64,000 nt of DNA from Sternotherus odoratus (lineage: Eukaryota; Chordata; Testudines; Kinosternidae). How positions within the stretch are numbered: the first letter of the stretch is position 1; each line of letters begins with the position of its first letter. Position numbers and translations under genes: made by a program. The DNA is taken from contig JAVMKO010000001.1 of NCBI GenBank assembly GCA_032164245.1, forward strand, positions 166,461,434-166,525,433, given 5' to 3'. Below the pieces are notes generated by a model. That model did no database searches. It worked only from the letters and a program-made list of their open reading frames with translations, and was not told the DNA's origin. This document shows positions 59,830-64,000 of the stretch, in pieces.

Positions 59830-60765
59830 ATGGCTTTGAAGAGATTCAAAATTATTTTGTTTTTAATTGTAGTATTGGCCTCTGCTTGTTTGTATTTGAC
59901 TGAAATCAGTATATTCTGGCAAAAGAAGGAAGAGGCCACGTCACTGACAGAGAGCAGAAACTTTTTGCAGTTGCCAGATATAGATTGCAGTAGGACTCCT
60001 CCGTTCCTGGTACTCCTTGTGACATCATCACATGATCAGAATAAAGCTAGGATGGCTATCCGTCAAACATGGGGGAAACCCAGACTAGTTGCTGGCAACC
60101 GCATCGTGGCATATTTTCTTCTGGGAACCACCATGAACCCAAATGATCAAACTGGTATTATTGCTGAAAGTCAGATATACAGAGACATTATCCAGAAGGA
60201 TTTTCTAGATGTATATTACAATTTGACTTTAAAGACAATGATGGGAATTGAATGGGTTCACAAATTTTGTCATCAATCCAGGTTTGTGATGAAAATTGAC
60301 TCAGATATGTTTGTCAATATCTTTTACCTGACTGAACTTCTTTTAAGAAAAAACAGAAACACTAGATTCTTCACAGGCCTTTTAAAGATGAATGACTTCC
60401 CAATAAGAAGGAGAGATAGTAAATGGTATGTGGGTAAAGATGAATATCCAGGACGCAGGTATCCTCCATTTTGCTCAGGGACTGGTTATGTTTTCTCTAC
60501 GGATGTTGCTAGTCAGATTTATAACATTTCAGAAAGTGTCCCTTTTATTAAGCTGGAGGATGTTTTCATAGGACTGTGCCTTGCTAAACTAAAAATCAGC
60601 CTGGAGGAACTTCATTCAGAACAGACATTCTTCCCGGACAGGGTTGAGTTCTCTCTTTGTCGCTTCAAGAAAATTGTGACATGCCATCATGTGAAACCTC
60701 ATGAGCTGCTGATCTACTATAATGCTCTGGATAACTCAATGGATGAAAAATGCCCAGATGTCTGA
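59830..60765 (+). CDS. B3GALT5: Beta-1,3-galactosyltransferase 5, complete single-exon coding region
   Basis: The 311-residue type II Golgi membrane protein matches B3GALT5 (human 310 residues) along its whole length. In other vertebrates it moves galactose from UDP-Gal in beta-1,3 linkage to terminal GlcNAc, making type 1 chains. Visible features: short cytosolic tail (MALKRFK), membrane anchor at about residues 8-24, family motif RQTWG at 78-82, the DxD metal/UDP-sugar motif DSD at 157-159 in KIDSDMFVN, EDVFIGLC at 243-250, and N-glycosylation sites NLT (131-133) and NIS (232-234). The segment IIQKDFLDVYYNLTLKTMMG (120-139) is essentially invariant. The ATG lies directly behind a splice acceptor (tttgtttctttcag), so the 5'UTR is on upstream exons not identified here. 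No frameshift or missing catalytic residue is seen. Confidence 0.97.
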   Translation: MALKRFKIILFLIVVLASACLYLTEISIFWQKKEEATSLTESRNFLQLPDIDCSRTPPFLVLLVTSSHDQNKARMAIRQTWGKPRLVAGNRIVAYFLLGTTMNPNDQTGIIAESQIYRDIIQKDFLDVYYNLTLKTMMGIEWVHKFCHQSRFVMKIDSDMFVNIFYLTELLLRKNRNTRFFTGLLKMNDFPIRRRDSKWYVGKDEYPGRRYPPFCSGTGYVFSTDVASQIYNISESVPFIKLEDVFIGLCLAKLKISLEELHSEQTFFPDRVEFSLCRFKKIVTCHHVKPHELLIYYNALDNSMDEKCPDV

Positions 60766-61135
60766 AACAGCTGAGCTAAGAAAGTGACACAAAAAAGCTA
60801 CAGGACCTGCATTTGGTAGGATTACCACCTGGCCAGTATTTGTCTGGCCTGGCCATTTTTCTATGGATTTGCCAGTTGCCAGAAAAATAATTTAATCTGC
60901 CCTTTTTTTTTTACATGGTTCTAAAGATTTGCATTATTATCACCATATTACACTGGGATATCTAATGTTAAAAGTTTCTGTGTCCAGCTAAAGATACTGC
61001 AGTGTTCTCAATTCAGAAGCTTAAGTAAGAAAATGATGTTATCACTCTTATGTATGTTATCTCTCTAGATACTATAAGTGGCTACTGGGGGCAGGATTTG
61101 CAGAGTTGTCTTATAGGGGTGGGAGTGGTGCAAGG

Positions 61136-61185
61136 TTTTTTTTTTTTTTTTTTTTGGTTTGGTTTGGGTTTTTTTTTTTTTTTTC
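61136..61185. repeat. T-rich low-complexity tract in the B3GALT5 3'UTR
   Basis: Two long T runs separated by ggtttggtttggg. Confidence 0.85.
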
Positions 61186-62250
61186 CCCATTTCAAAGGTG
61201 GTAACCCTAGCCTTTAGTCAGGCAAAACTTGGCCTCTGAAGTCAGACTGGGGATTTCTACAGTCAGAGACACAGGTAAATATTTTAATCTCTTGACCCTC
61301 TGCAAATTTGCTGTTATTTATTTGCAAACACTGGATTTTCTTGCAGGGCAAAAGCCAGCAAAACTGCTTTGTCTCCATACCAACACTTACAGTAATGTCA
61401 GCAGAAGGCCGGGGATGCTCACATGTCATTTGGTTCTCCCTATCCTTTTTTCTGTTTCCCTAACATTAAAAGTTTACAGTCCAAAGTCCATTCCCTGGCA
61501 CATTATAACAAGGTTAGGCCACACTTGTGTAATGAGCTCTATATGAACAGAGACAATCTGCATGACACCCTAATTTACCCTGCTGAGGTTGATGGGGCTT
61601 TGCACACGTGTACATAGCTACCTATTCAGAGCCTGTTGTAGGAGCAGGGTGTTAAGTACCATAGATTCACTTCTGAGCCTTTAATATCACTGCATTCATT
61701 TTCTGTTATAGATTTCACATTTAAAATTATGCATACAGGGCTTAATGGAGATCCCAAATGGAAAGAAAAAAATCAACGTTGCTGATAGAATATTGGAGTT
61801 GGTAAATAAATAATGTATTTCAACATGCTATATTCCCCCTTCAATACAAGGTGTATTTTTAGAGGAATTCGTAAATACTGCAAAATTTTAATCTCAAACA
61901 TCACATTTCCCTTTATTCTGGGATTGTCAAAGGGGCTAAAGAGAATGAGGTGCCGCCATCAAGTTAATGGGATTTGGGCACTGGACTCCATTTGGCTCTT
62001 TTGATAACCCCAGCCCCAATTGTTATAATTCTACTCAGGCCATATATGTAAAAGCTAAATGAACGAAAGGGCTATTTGTATACAGTTTATTTGACGTAAC
62101 AAAATGTGATTGTTTTAAATGTGTCTATTCTCCCCTTCAGTTTGTACATGCAACTTTTTTAAGGCTGATATAAAAAGTTTAATACTCTACATTATTTGCA
62201 TAGAACTTATAAATATCAAATTAACAAAACTAAATGTATGATACTATTTT

Positions 62251-62256
62251 AATAAA
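62251..62256 (+). terminator. B3GALT5: Polyadenylation signal AATAAA for B3GALT5
   Basis: Canonical hexamer with a GT-rich downstream element (tttttgtgtgtcc) 15-30 nt later; the best placed signal after the stop codon. Confidence 0.7.
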
Positions 62257-62412
62257 AGATTGTTATTACAGTTTTTGTGTGTCCAGTTGTCTTCTACTTG
62301 AGAGTGCAACTAATGCTTTGAAATTCATTTTTCTAAAAGGGTTATTTTAACCCCCCCCAAGTGTCATATCTTTCCTTCTCTAAAATATCTTGGGGGGAGA
62401 GGTCCTCTAATA

Positions 62413-62763
62413 CAGGGGTTCTAAGACTTATTCTTTCTGTGCCCCCCCCCCACCCCCAATATGCTATAAAAACTCCATGGCCTACCTGTGCCACAATGAC
62501 TGGTTCTCTACACATAAAAGCCAAGGCCGGCGTTAGGGGGGGTAGCAATCAGGGCAATTGCCTGGGGCCTCATGCTACAGGGCCCCCCATGAAGCTAAGT
62601 TGCTCAGAGCCCCGGGCTTCAGTCCCATGCAGTGGGGCTTTGGCTTTCTGCTCTGGGCCCCAGAGAGTCTAACACTGGCCCTGCTTGATGGACCCCCTGA
62701 AATCTGCTCGTGTCCCCCCCCCCCCCCCCCCAAGAGTCCCAGACCTCTAGTTAAGAACCACTG
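62413..62763. mobile_element. 351-bp miniature hAT downstream of B3GALT5
   Basis: Starts CAGGGGTTCTAAGACTT, ends TTAAGAACCACTG, duplication CTCTAATA / CTCTAATC (62405-62412, 62764-62771). A GC-rich piece at 62523-62685 (ggccggcgttagg ... aacactggccctg) may be a second, nested fragment. Confidence 0.8.
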
Positions 62764-62771
62764 CTCTAATC

Positions 62772-63724
62772 GGAGGTAGGTTTCTTTTCCAATGCAAGCA
62801 TATAATTGCTATGGGCAAGGACAGGATAACTTTATTTCCAGATTAGACAGTATATGATACTGCCACTGTAGCTGCCATCACAATAGGCTTTGTGGTACAA
62901 AACAGTTGGGTAAAAAATTACAGTGCTTGCAGAAAGCGTGATGGAAATGTGAAGGTAAACTGTTTTTCTAAATGACTTCTATGTCTTAGCAATAAAAGTA
63001 TTGTTAAATGTATAAGGAAAGGTGGTTAGGACTAGTGCTAGGCCGAGACTGGAATCTTAGAATCAGATGCCTTGGAACTTGAAGGGACAGAAGATGTTCC
63101 ATCTCCATTTTAGGTGCCCTATCAATACATATCAACACAGTGTCTGAGCAAGTCCTGATTTTTAATATATTTATCTTCACAACATGTTGGTGAAGTGTTG
63201 CTATTCCAATTTTACTGACGGGGAACTGAGGCCAGGGGCAAAATCCACAAAGGGGCTTAGGAGCTGCAACACCCAGCCACCAAGAGGAATCTTCAGCCCT
63301 GAGTTAGGCACTCAGGCTCCCTGTACAATGCATGGAGAGAGGCACCTAAAAAAGGGATTCACAAAAGCCACCAAGCTGAGTGGTGAGCTGCCTAAGCTAG
63401 CCAGTAGGAACCCTTCAAAGGCAGTTAGGCACTTATCGCCATTTGGCCTTCACAGCTGTGAAGCCTGTCCTGGAGTTGGGAGCGTAAGTTAGGTCAGCCA
63501 CCTTCTCATACGAGAGAGAGAGAGAGATGTACACACAAACCTTCACAGCTGAGCACTCTCTGGCCAAGTGATTAGGGCATTCACCTGTGCTGTGAGAGAC
63601 ACCTTAGAACTTAGTTGTTATTCCTAATTGTTGTTTATTAGGCTAATGCTGCCCTCTGAGGAAAAAAAGCCTACCTAAGTCTTCCACACCACTGAGAAGA
63701 CTCAAACCTCTGAGATACCTAGAT
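62772..63724. other. Downstream of B3GALT5, no gene seen
   Basis: No reading frame with a recognisable family. A short (GA)n run lies near 63512-63527. In other vertebrates IGSF5 follows, but no exon of it is recognised here. Confidence 0.45.
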
Positions 63725-63923
63725 GACCCCTGTGTATCTCACTATCTTTCGCAAAGTATTTATCCTGTCAAGACCACCATGAGGAAGTACTGCTATACCC
63801 AGTTCACAGAGGGGGAACTGGGGCACATAGAGACAGGACTTGCCCAAGGCCACACAAGAAGTCTGTGGCAGAACAGGGTATTAAATCTAGGTTTCCTAAA
63901 CTCCAGGCTAGCGGCCTAGCCCA
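63725..63923. repeat. Old SINE-like relic
   Basis: cccagttcacagagggggaa, ttgcccaaggccacacaaga and ctgtggcagaacagggtatt are the typical phrases of an old amniote MIR-like repeat. It ends where the hAT terminus begins. Confidence 0.5.
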
Positions 63924-64000
63924 GGGGTCTCCAAACTTTTCAGCCCGAGGGCCGCATTAACTATCAAATAGCAGTTCGGGGACCGACAACACACTCGAGG
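63924..64000. mobile_element. Start of a miniature hAT, cut by the window end
   Basis: Begins CAGGGGTCTCCAAACTTTTC and continues with cgagggccgcatt, a common hAT terminus in turtles. The right end lies beyond the window. Confidence 0.6.

Larger units (their letters stand above)
60766..62275 (+). other. B3GALT5: B3GALT5 3'UTR
   Basis: AT-rich sequence without coding potential from the TGA at 60763-60765 to an AATAAA at 62251-62256 followed by a T/GT-rich element (acagtttttgtgtgtccagt). It includes long T tracts at about 61136-61185, typical of vertebrate 3'UTR or repeat tails. The end is inferred. Confidence 0.65.

Overview
The window is vertebrate nuclear DNA, most likely from a turtle (Testudines). 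The basis is the repeat landscape: CR1 LINE fragments with intact-looking reverse-transcriptase C-terminal reading frames, many hAT and Harbinger-type miniature elements, solo LTRs, MIR/L2-like relics, large introns and GT-AG splice sites. A crocodilian cannot be fully excluded. There are no bacterial-type operons, CRISPR arrays or tRNA/rRNA genes that I can see.

Two host genes are present, both on the + strand, in the order known from human 21q22.2 (SH3BGR then B3GALT5). SH3BGR enters the window inside its first intron. I place exons at 9328-9513, 11931-12011, 20239-20313, 21027-21128 and 29712-29788 (stop at 29750), then a separate 3'UTR exon from 31621 to about 32130. Exon 1 (start codon) was not found and should lie upstream. 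After about 27 kb without a recognisable gene comes B3GALT5, whose whole 311-codon reading frame is one exon (59830-60765) with a 3'UTR to about 62275. The two genes are separate transcription units: SH3BGR encodes a small thioredoxin-fold protein with an acidic tail, B3GALT5 a Golgi galactosyltransferase.

The rest is introns and intergenic DNA rich in transposable elements. Many have exact boundaries with target-site duplications (TSDs): hAT elements at 5708-5931, 17048-19249, 17616-18082, 20858-20977, 22326-24060, 44425-45244, 46723-47509, 53623-54022 and 62413-62763; solo LTRs with 5-bp TSDs at 32305-33129 and 39517-40221; two pogo/Tigger-like elements at 42806-43135 and 52725-53065; a Harbinger-like element at 40299-40576.

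The most unusual observation is the 2.2-kb hAT-type element at 17048-19249. On its minus strand it carries the first coding exon of a G-protein-coupled-receptor kinase (GRK5/6 class), with the ATG, 17 of 18 expected residues, an intact splice donor and a CpG-rich upstream region. This looks like capture of a host promoter and first exon by a DNA transposon, and the element has itself been invaded by a second hAT element. A second repeat (42112-42614) carries a housekeeping-type promoter core (YY1-like, two ZNF143/THAP11-like and one NRF1-like site). A three-layer nest of elements lies at 43548-45655.
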